Assembly: GCA_013812805.1 (NCBI GenBank)
Contig: JACCSV010000177.1
Span: 1-24,495 of the forward strand
Reading direction: 5' to 3'
DNA: 24,495 nt
Source: Sphingomonas sp.
GTDB lineage: Bacteria; Pseudomonadota; Alphaproteobacteria; Sphingomonadales; Sphingomonadaceae
In this document: positions 15,980 to 23,853 of the stretch, piece by piece
How the letters are laid out: every line of letters begins with the position of its first letter
Position numbering within the stretch: position 1 is the first letter of the stretch
Notes under the pieces: generated by a model
What the model was told of the DNA's origin: nothing
Seen by the model: the letters and a program-made list of their open reading frames with translations, nothing else
The model's database searches: none
Translations under genes and position numbers: made by a program

Positions 15980-17038
15980 ATGGATAATCCGCGGGTGATG
16001 GCGCCCATAGAATGGCCAGTCGCCGCTGGATCGGACGATCGGGCGGCAAGCTCCACGCGCCGCGTGGATCGCGACCGCTTGTCCACCGTCCGAGCCGACT
16101 TCTTCCTCGACCCGAAAGCGCGTCTGACCGAGCAGGAACGGGCGTTGATGACGGCGATGCTTGCCGATCTAGTGGCCACCGTTGCCGACGAGATCAGGGT
16201 TGCGGCTCAGCTTCGATCGGAAGCCGCCAGCGATCATCGCGCCAGCCTAGTCGAGCGCCTCGCCGCGAGCCGCCTGCTCGACATCCCGGAATTGATCGCG
16301 CTGCTGCTGTGCCGGGCCGAGCAGGAACGGGTTTCGGCGACGATCCGGCCCAGGGGCAAGGGCGGCCCTGCGAGTTTTCTCCACACGCTGGCCGCTCACC
16401 CGGACGCCGACGTTGCGGCCGCGGCGATGGCCGTGATCCTGGGCAGAAGTCGACGCCGCGACCGTTTCGATGCGCCGCGGATCGATCTCGACGACGTCCC
16501 GGCCGAAGCGGCTGTGCGGTTCGTTTATGCGGTGACGGCGGCGATTCGCGCTTCGGAAGCCGCCAGCGGCGCCGACCGCCGCCTTGCCGACGCAGCGGCG
16601 GCGAGGCTCGGTCGCCACGACGAGACTAAGCGGATCGACGCACTGACCTTCGCGCTTGTCCACGCACTCGAACATGCCGGCAGCCTCGACGAGGACACGA
16701 TCCGTTCGGCGCTGGCCGACGGCGAGCTCGGGATTTTTGCCGAGGCCCTGTCGAGGCGCGCAGGGGTCGATGCGGAAACGGCCTGGAATGGCGTCGCCGC
16801 CGGAGGGCCGGAGCTGGCATGCCTACTCCGCATGGCCCAGCTGCCGCGCCAGGTCGCCGCCGAAATCGCCGCTGCAATGGGGGAAGCGGCGCTTGGCGGC
16901 CCGGCTGAGCTGATCGGCCTGTTCGACAGTCTTTCCGATGACGACGTCGAGCGCGCCCGCGACTGGATGCAGCTCGATCGGCAGTACCGCGAAGCGATTA
17001 CCGCGCTTGGGAGGCCCGATGGCGACCCGGCCAACTGA
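15980..17038 (+). CDS. DUF2336 domain-containing protein
   Basis: This is a 352-aa soluble, helix-rich protein with no signal peptide or membrane segment. The central and C-terminal parts (LTEQERALMTAMLADLVATV, LLDIPELIALLLCRAEQER, HPDADVAAAAMAVI) resemble the alphaproteobacterial DUF2336 family, which has repeated helical hairpins of HEAT-like character and no known activity. The start is ATG 15980, although Met7 (15998) is possible because neither has a clear Shine-Dalgarno. It begins 17 bp after the preceding gene. Its last 20 bases overlap the start of a histidine-kinase-like gene, so the two are likely produced together and may act together. That partnership is inferred only from the overlap. 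Confidence 0.75.
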   Translation: MDNPRVMAPIEWPVAAGSDDRAASSTRRVDRDRLSTVRADFFLDPKARLTEQERALMTAMLADLVATVADEIRVAAQLRSEAASDHRASLVERLAASRLLDIPELIALLLCRAEQERVSATIRPRGKGGPASFLHTLAAHPDADVAAAAMAVILGRSRRRDRFDAPRIDLDDVPAEAAVRFVYAVTAAIRASEAASGADRRLADAAAARLGRHDETKRIDALTFALVHALEHAGSLDEDTIRSALADGELGIFAEALSRRAGVDAETAWNGVAAGGPELACLLRMAQLPRQVAAEIAAAMGEAALGGPAELIGLFDSLSDDDVERARDWMQLDRQYREAITALGRPDGDPAN

Positions 17039-18329
17039 ACCTCGGACCGTCACCGGGCGGGTCGACGGGCGCGGCCGGCTGGTTGCTGCCGACGCCGAGT
17101 TGGAGGCGCTCCAGCGCGAAGCGGGGTCGAGCCTCGGCTCGCCGGTGGCAATCCCGCAACTCGCCGCCATCGTCCGGATCGCGCGGCAGTTGAGGATCCC
17201 GGTCGAGCGCCGAGCGCTTGCCGCCGGCGCCGCCCAAGACATCGAGATGTGGGTTCGGGCCGTGCCGGAAGGCGACGAAGTGGCGTTGATCATCGAGCGC
17301 TGGGACTCGCGACCGCCGCTCGGACCGCGGTTAGCGAGTGTCCCCGGCGGCCGGGCGGACCCGCTGTCCAGCTCCGGCCGCTGGTCAGTCGACGAGCAGC
17401 TCCGGATCGTCGGAATTTCCGAAGCCGCCGCGGAAATGATCGGGGTTCCGGTAGCCGAGGCTTCCGGCCAGCTCCTGACCAAAATGGTCAAGCTCGAGGA
17501 AGACGAGAATGGCGAGATGCCGATGCTCCAGGCGCTCGCCGCGCGCGGCAGCTTCGCTCGCCAGCTAGGGCGCCGCCGAAGCGATGAGGCGGCATTGCTG
17601 CTGAGCGGCGAGGTCCTGCTCGGCAACGGCGACAGCTTTGCCGGCTTCGAAGGCTCGGTCGCGCTCGCCGACAGCGTCAAGTCAGGGGAGGCGACACCCG
17701 ATCCCGCCTTCGACGAGCTACTTCGCTCGCCGCTTCGCCACATCATCGACAGCGCCGACCGGATTGCCGGCCGCTCGGAAGGGCCGCTGCGCGACGATTA
17801 TGCGGCCTACGCTGCGGACATCTCGGCGGCGGCGCACCACTTGCTGTCGGTGGTTCGAACGATGGGCGAGCAGGGCGACACCGGGCGCGCGACCATCGAC
17901 CTGGTGGAGCTGGTCTACGAGGCCGTCGGCCTTATCGAAACCACCGCCAGCGAGCGCGAAATCCCGGTTGCAGTCGAGCCGTTGCACAGCTTCACTGCCC
18001 AAGGCGAGCCGCGCGGGATCATCCAGATTCTCGTCAACCTGGTTGGCAATGCGGTGCGCCACTCCCCGGTTCGGGCAACCGTCACCGTCTCGTTCGAGCG
18101 TGCGGGGGACCAGTCGATCGTCCATGTCGCCGATGACGGACCCGGGATCGAGCCCGGCGACCAGCAACGGATTTTCGAACGCTTCGAGCGCGGCAAGGGT
18201 GAAGGCGAGGGTAGCGGCCTTGGGCTGGCCATCGCCCGCCGGCTGGCACGGTCGATGGATGGCGACATCCAGCTCCACAGCAAGCCGGGAATGGGCTCGC
18301 GGTTCAGTCTGGTGCTGCCGGCTGCCTAG
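17019..18329 (+). CDS. Cytosolic PAS/histidine-kinase-like protein lacking the phospho-acceptor His
   Basis: The 436-aa product has no membrane segment. A PAS-like sensor region lies at about 120-217 (EQLRIVGISEAAAEMIGVPV). A degenerate HisKA region follows at 229-283, then an HATPase_c domain with N box NLVGNAVRHSP (340-350), G1 box DDGPGIEPG (372-380), F box IFERF (385-389) and G2 box GSGLGLAIA (398-406), all intact. In the H box the family HELRTPL reads ELLRSPL, so Glu233 occupies the phospho-acceptor His position; the nearest His is His241, six residues after the LR pair begins. It may be a pseudokinase or use a different mechanism. Start ATG 17019 has GGGAGG four bases upstream and overlaps the DUF2336 gene. 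The stop shares CTAG with gltA. Confidence 0.8.
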   Translation: MATRPTEPRTVTGRVDGRGRLVAADAELEALQREAGSSLGSPVAIPQLAAIVRIARQLRIPVERRALAAGAAQDIEMWVRAVPEGDEVALIIERWDSRPPLGPRLASVPGGRADPLSSSGRWSVDEQLRIVGISEAAAEMIGVPVAEASGQLLTKMVKLEEDENGEMPMLQALAARGSFARQLGRRRSDEAALLLSGEVLLGNGDSFAGFEGSVALADSVKSGEATPDPAFDELLRSPLRHIIDSADRIAGRSEGPLRDDYAAYAADISAAAHHLLSVVRTMGEQGDTGRATIDLVELVYEAVGLIETTASEREIPVAVEPLHSFTAQGEPRGIIQILVNLVGNAVRHSPVRATVTVSFERAGDQSIVHVADDGPGIEPGDQQRIFERFERGKGEGEGSGLGLAIARRLARSMDGDIQLHSKPGMGSRFSLVLPAA

Positions 18330-19612
18330 CGCTCGCCGACCTCGACATAGTCGCGCTGGGTGGCGCCGACGTACAGCTGCCGCGGCCGGCCGATTTTTTG
18401 CTCCGGGTCGGAGATCATCTCGTTCCACTGGGCGACCCAGCCGACGGTCCGGGCAAGCGCGAACAGAGCGGTGAACATCTCGGTGGGGAAGCCGATCGCG
18501 TTGAGGATCACGCCCGAATAGAAATCGACGTTGGGGTACAGCTTCTTCTCGATGAAATAGTCGTCCTTGAGCGCGATCTGCTCGAGCTCGCGGGCGGTAT
18601 CGAGGACCGGGTCGCTGATACCAAGTTCCTTCAGCACTTCTTCTGCGGTCTGCTGCATAACCTTCGCCCGAGGGTCGTAATTCTTGTAGACGCGGTGGCC
18701 GAAGCCCATCAGCCGGAACGGGTCGTCCTTGTCCTTGGCGCGGGCGATATATTCGGGAATGTTCTCTGGCCGCGCAATCTCGCGAAGCATGTTGAGCGCG
18801 GCTTCGTTGGCGCCACCGTGCGCCGGCCCCCACAGGCAGGCGATTCCGGCGGCGATGCAGGCGAAGGGGTTGGCTCCCGACGATCCGGCGAGGCGCACAG
18901 TCGAAGTCGAGGCATTCTGCTCGTGGTCGGCGTGGAGGATGAAAATCCGCCGCATCGCCCGCTCGATGACCGGATTGACCTCATAGGCCTCGGCCGGGAC
19001 GCCGAACGTCATGCGAAGGAAATTGCCGGTGTAGCTCACCGAGTTGTCGGGATACATGAACGGCTGTCCGACCGAATATTTGTACGCCATCGCCGCGATC
19101 GTCGGCATCTTGGCGATCAGCCGGTGGGTGGCGATCATCCGTTGCTCGGGATCGGTGATATCGGTGCTGTCGTGGTAGAAAGCCGACAGCGCCCCGACCA
19201 CGCCGCACATGATCGCCATCGGGTGCGCATCGCGCCGGAAGCCGCGGTAAAAGGTCGACAGCTGCTCGTGCAGCATGGTGTGCCGCGAGATCGTGTAAGT
19301 GAACTGGTCGAGCTCCTTCGCCTTGGGCAGCTCGCCGTGGACCAGCAGGTACGACACCTCCATGAAGGTAGAATTCTCGGCCAGCTGGTCGATCGGGTAG
19401 CCGCGATGGAGCAGGATGCCCTTTTCGCCATCGATGTAAGTAATCGCGCTTTGGCAACTGGCGGTCGAGGTGAAGCCGGGGTCGTAGGTGAACATCCCGG
19501 TCTGGCCATAGAATTTGCGGATATCGACGACCTCGGGGCCGACCGAGCCGGGGATCAACGGATAGTCCCAATTCCCCTCGCTGCTGGTCATGGCCATGGT
19601 CTTGTCGGTCAT
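18326..19612 (-). CDS. gltA: Citrate synthase (type II)
   Basis: This enzyme condenses acetyl-CoA and oxaloacetate to citrate, the entry step of the TCA cycle, in the cytoplasm. The 428-aa length and N-terminal domain fit the hexameric type II enzymes of Gram-negative bacteria. Active-site residues are His265 (WGPAHGGANEAAL), His306 (GFGHRVYKNYDPR) and Asp363 (NVDFYSGVIL), each one higher than E. coli His264, His305 and Asp362. HADHEQNAST lies at 228-237. The start is ATG 19612 because it overlaps the gltX stop in ATGA; later Met codons at 6 and 8 are possible. The TAG stop overlaps the opposite-strand kinase-like gene in a shared palindromic CTAG. Confidence 0.97.
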   Translation of the reverse strand: MTDKTMAMTSSEGNWDYPLIPGSVGPEVVDIRKFYGQTGMFTYDPGFTSTASCQSAITYIDGEKGILLHRGYPIDQLAENSTFMEVSYLLVHGELPKAKELDQFTYTISRHTMLHEQLSTFYRGFRRDAHPMAIMCGVVGALSAFYHDSTDITDPEQRMIATHRLIAKMPTIAAMAYKYSVGQPFMYPDNSVSYTGNFLRMTFGVPAEAYEVNPVIERAMRRIFILHADHEQNASTSTVRLAGSSGANPFACIAAGIACLWGPAHGGANEAALNMLREIARPENIPEYIARAKDKDDPFRLMGFGHRVYKNYDPRAKVMQQTAEEVLKELGISDPVLDTARELEQIALKDDYFIEKKLYPNVDFYSGVILNAIGFPTEMFTALFALARTVGWVAQWNEMISDPEQKIGRPRQLYVGATQRDYVEVGER

Positions 19613-21018
19613 TCGTCGGGTTCCACCATCTGATCGGAGATTCGCGCCAGGCTTTCGCCCTGCCCGAGCAGCGCCAGCACGTCAAAGATGCCCGGGCTGG
19701 TGGTCCGTCCGGTCAGCGCGGCTCGAAGCGGCTGGGCGAGCTTGCCGAGCTTGACGCCGGCCGCGTCGGCCACCCTCCGGACCGCAGCCTCGAGCGATTC
19801 GAGCTGCCAATCGTCGACGGCGCCGAGTTCGCGGTGAGCCTGGGCGAGCAGCGACCGCGATTCGGGCGTGAGCAGAGCGCTGGCGGCCACATCGACATCG
19901 AGCGGGCGGCTGGCGAACAGGAAGGCCGCGCCTTCCGCGATCTCATGGACGCTATGGGCGCGTGCCTTGAGCTCCGGCATCGCCCGGACCAGCAGGTCGA
20001 GGTCGGCCCCAGGACCGATCAGCGGAACCGCGAGCTCCGCCAGCCGCCGGTCATCGGCTTCGCGGATGTAGTGGCCGTTGAGGTTCTGAAGCTTCTTGAT
20101 GTCGAACCGCGAGGGCGACTTGCCGACATGGTCGAGGTCGAACCATTCGATCGCCTGGCCCTTGACGATGATCTCGTCGTCGCCGTGGCCCCAGCCGAGC
20201 CGGAGCAGATAGTTGAACAGGGCTTCGGGAAGAATACCCATGTCGCGATAGTCGTGGACGCCCAAAGCCCCGTGCCGCTTGGACAGCTTGGCACCGTCGG
20301 GGCCGTGGATCAGCGGTACGTGCGCATAGGTCGGCTCGGCCCAGCCCATCGCCTTGACGATCGCCAGCTGGCGGAAGGCGTTGTTGAGGTGGTCGTCGCC
20401 GCGGATGATGTGGGTCACCCCCATGTCATGGTCGTCGACGACCACCGCCAGCATGTAGGTCGGGCTGCCGTCGGAGCGCAGAAGCACGAAATCGTCGATC
20501 TCGGCGTTGCTGACCGCGACTCGCCCCTGGACGACGTCCTCGATCACCGTTTCGCCCTCGCGCGGCGCCCTGAGCCTGACCACGAACGGGGCACCTTCCG
20601 GCCCCGTATCGCGACAGTCGCGCCATTCGCTTTCCAGCCGGAATGGGCGCCGCTCCGACTGCGCCCGCTCGCGCCGGGCCTTCAGTTCCTCGGCGGTCAG
20701 GTAGCACCGATATGCGGCGCCGCGCTCGATCAGCTGGTTGGCGACCTCGGCGTGCCGCGCTTCGAACTGCGACTGGAAATAGGCCTCGCCGTCCCAGTCC
20801 AGGCCTAGCCACTTGAGCCCGTCGAGGATGACGTCGATCGCTTGCCTCGTCGAGCGCGCCTTGTCCGTGTCTTCGATGCGAAGCAGCGTCTTGCCCCCGT
20901 AGTGGCGGGCGTAGAGCCACGAGAACAGGCCGGTGCGGGCATTGCCGATGTGCAGGAAACCGGTCGGTGAGGGCGCGAAGCGGGTAACTACAGGCGATTG
21001 ATTGGTGCTTGCGCTCAA
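19609..21018 (-). CDS. gltX: Glutamyl-tRNA synthetase
   Basis: This enzyme charges tRNA-Glu with glutamate. It is a class I synthetase: the HIGH-type motif lies in FAPSPTGFLHIGNARTGLF (14-32), the KMSKS equivalent is KLSKR (244-248), and LLRIEDTDKARS is typical. A C-terminal anticodon-binding helical domain follows. I choose TTG 21018 as the start, giving 469 aa beginning SASTNQSPVVTRFAPSP, because AGGAAAG (21024-21030) lies five bases upstream. An ATG at 21072 would add 18 non-conserved residues and run across the comEC start. The ATGA overlap couples it to gltA. Alphaproteobacteria often have two GluRS genes, and I cannot say which paralogue this is or whether it also charges tRNA-Gln. Confidence 0.95.
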   Translation of the reverse strand: MSASTNQSPVVTRFAPSPTGFLHIGNARTGLFSWLYARHYGGKTLLRIEDTDKARSTRQAIDVILDGLKWLGLDWDGEAYFQSQFEARHAEVANQLIERGAAYRCYLTAEELKARRERAQSERRPFRLESEWRDCRDTGPEGAPFVVRLRAPREGETVIEDVVQGRVAVSNAEIDDFVLLRSDGSPTYMLAVVVDDHDMGVTHIIRGDDHLNNAFRQLAIVKAMGWAEPTYAHVPLIHGPDGAKLSKRHGALGVHDYRDMGILPEALFNYLLRLGWGHGDDEIIVKGQAIEWFDLDHVGKSPSRFDIKKLQNLNGHYIREADDRRLAELAVPLIGPGADLDLLVRAMPELKARAHSVHEIAEGAAFLFASRPLDVDVAASALLTPESRSLLAQAHRELGAVDDWQLESLEAAVRRVADAAGVKLGKLAQPLRAALTGRTTSPGIFDVLALLGQGESLARISDQMVEPDE

Positions 21019-21023
21019 GCCCG

Positions 21024-21030
21024 CTTTCCT
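21024..21030 (-). promoter_or_regulatory. Ribosome binding site deciding the gltX TTG start
   Basis: On the - strand this reads AGGAAAG, 5 nt before TTG 21018. It favours the TTG over the upstream ATG 21072, which has no comparable site. It lies in the 37-bp gap between divergent gltX and comEC, so the two mRNA leaders must overlap or be very short. Confidence 0.55.
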
Positions 21031-21055
21031 TTTGTCTAGTCCGGTCGTGCAATGG

Positions 21056-23497
21056 ATGAGCGCCCCTAACATAGCGGGTGCGCCTCTTCCACAGCCGGCT
21101 CGGGGCTATTGGAAGGCGCATCTCAGCGTTGGCCGGGAGAGGGTGGAAGCCTTCCTGGAGCGCGAACGCGCGCAATTGCCGCCATGGTTCGTGGTCGGCT
21201 TCGGCGTCGGGATCGCCGCCTGGTTCGTCCTAGATACGCCCACACAATGGCTGGCGTTTCTCGCGATTGCCGGCGGGATCGCGGTCGCGGGTTTCACCGC
21301 GCGCGGCGGGCGGGCGGAACGGGCGGTGGGCTGGTTCGCGGTTGCGCTGGTGCTCGGCTGCGCGCTGGCGTGGGGGCGATCCGCCTGGGTCGCGGCGCCG
21401 CGGCTGGAGCGGCCGGTGATCACTGCCTTCGAGGCAAGGGTGGAGCGCGTCGAGAGCCTGGTCGCCAGAGGCGACGTTCGACTGACGCTGGCCCCGGCTC
21501 ATCCAGACCTGCCGCCGCGGGTCCGGGTTTCAGTCAAGCAGGACGGAGCTCCCGAGGGGCTGGGCAAGGGCGCAGTCGTGCGCCTGCGGGCGCGGATCGC
21601 GCCACCGCCGCCGATGGCGCTGCCGGGAAGCTACGACTTCCCCCGCGATGCGTGGTTCCGGCAGATCGGCGGAGTCGGTCGGGCGTTCGGCGAGGTGGAG
21701 ATGCTTGCGACCGGTCGCCCCGGCGGGCTGGACCGGGTTCGTGACCGCCTCGGCGAGCACGTGCGCGAGCGACTTCCTGGAAAATCAGGCGGAATCGCGA
21801 CGGCGCTAGCCAATGGCGACCAGAATGCCGTGGAAAAGGACGACGCCGAGGCGATGCGGCGGAGCGGGCTGACCCACCTGCTGTCGGTCAGCGGACTGCA
21901 TATCGCTGCCGCGGTGGGTGCGGTGATGTTGCTGACTTTGAAGCTGCTGGCGCTGTCCGAGCGGCTCGCGCTCAGGTTCAACCTCGTGCTTGTCGCTGCC
22001 GGAGCCGGAGCGGTGGCGGGCGTTGCCTATACGCTTCTGACCGGCGCCCAGGTGCCGACGGTGCGAAGCTGCATCGTCGCGCTGCTGGTGCTTGCGGGAA
22101 TCGCCCTCGGCCGCGACGCGCTCAGCATGCGATTGTTGTCGGTCGCCGCCCTCGTCATCCTGCTGTTCCGGCCGGAATCGCTTGCCGGAGCAAGCTTCCA
22201 GCTGAGCTTCGCGGCGGTCTCGGCGATCATCGCGCTGCATTCGAGCCAATGGGCGCGGCGGCTGTTCCAGCGCCGCGAGGAGGGCATTGCGGCGCGCTTC
22301 GGCCGGGCGCTGCTGGCGATGGTTGCGACCGGCCTGGCGGTCGAAATGGCGCTGATCCCATTCGCGCTTTATCATTTCCACCGCGCCGGGCTGTACAGCG
22401 TCGCCGCCAACCTCGTCGCCATCCCGCTGACCACCTTCATCATCATGCCGCTCGAGGCCGTCGCGTTGTTGCTCGACGCGGTCGGCCTCGGAGCGCCGCT
22501 CTGGTACCTCACCGGCCTCTCCATCGACCTGCTGCTGTGGATCGCCCACACCGTCGGCAGCGCCACGGGCGCGGTAGCGATGCTGGCGTCGATGCCGCCT
22601 TATGCCTTCGCCCTGATCATCGCCGGCGGTGTGTGGCTGTGTCTGTGGACCAGCCGCGTGCGGCTGCTTGGGCTCGTTCCCTTTGCGCTCGGCGCAGCCG
22701 CCGCAGCGATTTCGCCGCGCCCCGATCTGCTGGTGACAGGCGACGGACGCCACCTCGCGGTCGTGTCGGAAGATGGCACGCCGCTGCTGCTGCGCGAGCG
22801 CAGTGGCGACTTCGTGCGAACGCTGCTGGCCGAGAATAGCGGTTTCGACGGCGATCCCGCCGAGCTCCAAGCGGCCCCGAGCGCGAATTGCTCGCGCGAC
22901 TCTTGCCTCGCCGACCTGGAGCGCGGCGGGCGGCGCTGGCGAATGCTCGCGACGAGATCCTCAACCCTGTTTCCATGGGAGCAACTGGTCGCAAGTTGCG
23001 CCGAAGCCGACATCGTCGTTGCCGACCGCCGGTTGCCGCCCGCCTGTGCGCCGCGCTGGCTCAAGCTCGACCGTATTCAGCTCGAGCAGACCGGGGGGGT
23101 CGCGATCTACCTGGGGCGAGCCCGCGCGTGGACACGGTTGCGGGGCGGGTTGGGGCGCACCCGTGGGCGACTCGGCCGCGAAAATTCGCTACGGCTGTTG
23201 GCCGTCCAAGAAGGAGAGCGAATGATGCCGCAGTTCGTGATTGAGCGGGAAATGCCGGGGGTCGGTGGCCTTGGCGCGGAAGAGCTCAAAGGCGCATCGC
23301 AGACCAGTTGCTCGGTGATTCGCGATCTCGGGCCCGAAATCCAGTGGGTCCACAGCTATGTCACCGACGACAAGATCTACTGCATCTATCGCGCGCCCAA
23401 TGAGGACATCATCCGCGAGCATGCCGAGCGGGGCGGCTTTCCCGCCAATACGATCTCGCAGGTGCGCACGATGATCGATCCGACCACCGCCGAGTAA
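21056..23497 (+). CDS. comEC: ComEC/Rec2 family competence protein, frame open into DUF4242
   Basis: This inner-membrane channel protein is needed for DNA passage into the cytoplasm during natural transformation in competent species; its role in sphingomonads is less clear. The open frame is 813 codons. About 720 are ComEC: an N-terminal DUF4131-like part (two or three helices and an OB-like soluble domain with VRLRARIAPPPPMALPGSYD), then the Competence domain starting at LTHLLSVSGLHIAAAVGAV (about 271-289) with many helices, and a short soluble tail with GDGRHLAVVSEDGTPLLLRE. A metallo-beta-lactamase domain is lacking. No stop precedes the DUF4242 sequence at 23222. The ATG 21056 start fits the family N-terminus; TTG 21002 is possible but lies across gltX. 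Confidence 0.85.
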   Translation: MSAPNIAGAPLPQPARGYWKAHLSVGRERVEAFLERERAQLPPWFVVGFGVGIAAWFVLDTPTQWLAFLAIAGGIAVAGFTARGGRAERAVGWFAVALVLGCALAWGRSAWVAAPRLERPVITAFEARVERVESLVARGDVRLTLAPAHPDLPPRVRVSVKQDGAPEGLGKGAVVRLRARIAPPPPMALPGSYDFPRDAWFRQIGGVGRAFGEVEMLATGRPGGLDRVRDRLGEHVRERLPGKSGGIATALANGDQNAVEKDDAEAMRRSGLTHLLSVSGLHIAAAVGAVMLLTLKLLALSERLALRFNLVLVAAGAGAVAGVAYTLLTGAQVPTVRSCIVALLVLAGIALGRDALSMRLLSVAALVILLFRPESLAGASFQLSFAAVSAIIALHSSQWARRLFQRREEGIAARFGRALLAMVATGLAVEMALIPFALYHFHRAGLYSVAANLVAIPLTTFIIMPLEAVALLLDAVGLGAPLWYLTGLSIDLLLWIAHTVGSATGAVAMLASMPPYAFALIIAGGVWLCLWTSRVRLLGLVPFALGAAAAAISPRPDLLVTGDGRHLAVVSEDGTPLLLRERSGDFVRTLLAENSGFDGDPAELQAAPSANCSRDSCLADLERGGRRWRMLATRSSTLFPWEQLVASCAEADIVVADRRLPPACAPRWLKLDRIQLEQTGGVAIYLGRARAWTRLRGGLGRTRGRLGRENSLRLLAVQEGERMMPQFVIEREMPGVGGLGAEELKGASQTSCSVIRDLGPEIQWVHSYVTDDKIYCIYRAPNEDIIREHAERGGFPANTISQVRTMIDPTTAE
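23211..23216 (+). promoter_or_regulatory. Internal ribosome binding site before the DUF4242 start
   Basis: AAGGAG lies 5 nt before ATG 23222, inside the open comEC frame. It is among the strongest Shine-Dalgarno sequences in the window and supports independent translation of the DUF4242 protein. Confidence 0.65.
23222..23497 (+). CDS. DUF4242 domain protein, probably translated independently
   Basis: The 91-aa product (MMPQFVIEREMPGVGGLG onward, with SVIRDLGPEIQWVHSYVTDD and KIYCIYRAPNEDIIREHA) is a complete DUF4242 domain, a small ferredoxin-like fold. One Streptomyces member of this family, SCO4226, is reported to bind nickel. The domain begins at a double ATG (23222 and 23225) with a strong Shine-Dalgarno AAGGAG (23211-23216) five bases upstream, which points to a separate protein even though the comEC frame runs into it without a stop. 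So it is either a free protein from internal initiation, the tail of a fusion, or both. The stop is 1 bp from the stop of the opposite VOC gene. Confidence 0.75.
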   Translation: MMPQFVIEREMPGVGGLGAEELKGASQTSCSVIRDLGPEIQWVHSYVTDDKIYCIYRAPNEDIIREHAERGGFPANTISQVRTMIDPTTAE

Positions 23498-23498
23498 C

Positions 23499-23849
23499 TC
23501 ACTCCGGCGTTGTCTCCCACACTGCAAGCTCGCTTCCCGACGGATCGATGAAGTGAAAGCGGCGGCCGCCGGGGAAGGAGAAGATCGGCCTGGCAATAAC
23601 CCCGCCGGCCGCGGTCACCGAGTCGAAGGCTGCGTCGAGATTGTCGACGCGCACCACCGGCAGCGGTGCCGAGAGCGCTTCGTCGACCTGCCCGTTGAGT
23701 CCGACATCGACATCGCCGGTGGTCGTCGCTGAGTAGTCGGGGCCGTAGTCGGTAAATGCCCAACCGAACGCCTTCGAATAGAAGGCACGGGTCAGTTCGT
23801 GCGCAGTGACGCTGGGCAGCTCGACATAATCGATGCGCGGGCCAGCCAT
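23499..23849 (-). CDS. VOC (glyoxalase/bleomycin resistance-like) family protein
   Basis: This 116-aa protein has the vicinal-oxygen-chelate layout: a first beta-alpha-beta-beta-beta unit (IDYVELPSVTAHELTRAFYS, FGWAFTDYG) and a second with VVRVDNLDAAFDSVTAAGGV ending in FHFIDPSGSELAVWE. It most resembles the COG3324-like single-domain VOC proteins. The substrate is unknown, and the metal-binding set is only partly recognisable (the terminal Glu of ELAVWE). The start is taken as ATG 23849, just after the lexA stop with a 4-bp gap, suggesting co-transcription with lexA; a longer frame from 23927 lies within lexA and adds non-family residues. No strong Shine-Dalgarno is visible. Confidence 0.8.
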   Translation of the reverse strand: MAGPRIDYVELPSVTAHELTRAFYSKAFGWAFTDYGPDYSATTTGDVDVGLNGQVDEALSAPLPVVRVDNLDAAFDSVTAAGGVIARPIFSFPGGRRFHFIDPSGSELAVWETTPE

Positions 23850-23853
23850 CGGC

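Noticed and set aside
16938..17018. N-terminal extension of the kinase-like protein into the DUF2336 gene
   Set aside because: The extra residues lie wholly within the DUF2336 coding region and ATG 17019 has a clear GGGAGG site.
18398..19633. Long + strand open frame opposite gltA (about 410 codons)
   Set aside because: It is the antisense of a clear citrate synthase, with composition typical of high-GC shadow frames and no recognisable domain.
21806..22870. - strand open frame of about 350 codons opposite comEC
   Set aside because: The translation is Gln/Arg/His-rich low-complexity sequence typical of the reverse of a membrane-protein gene.
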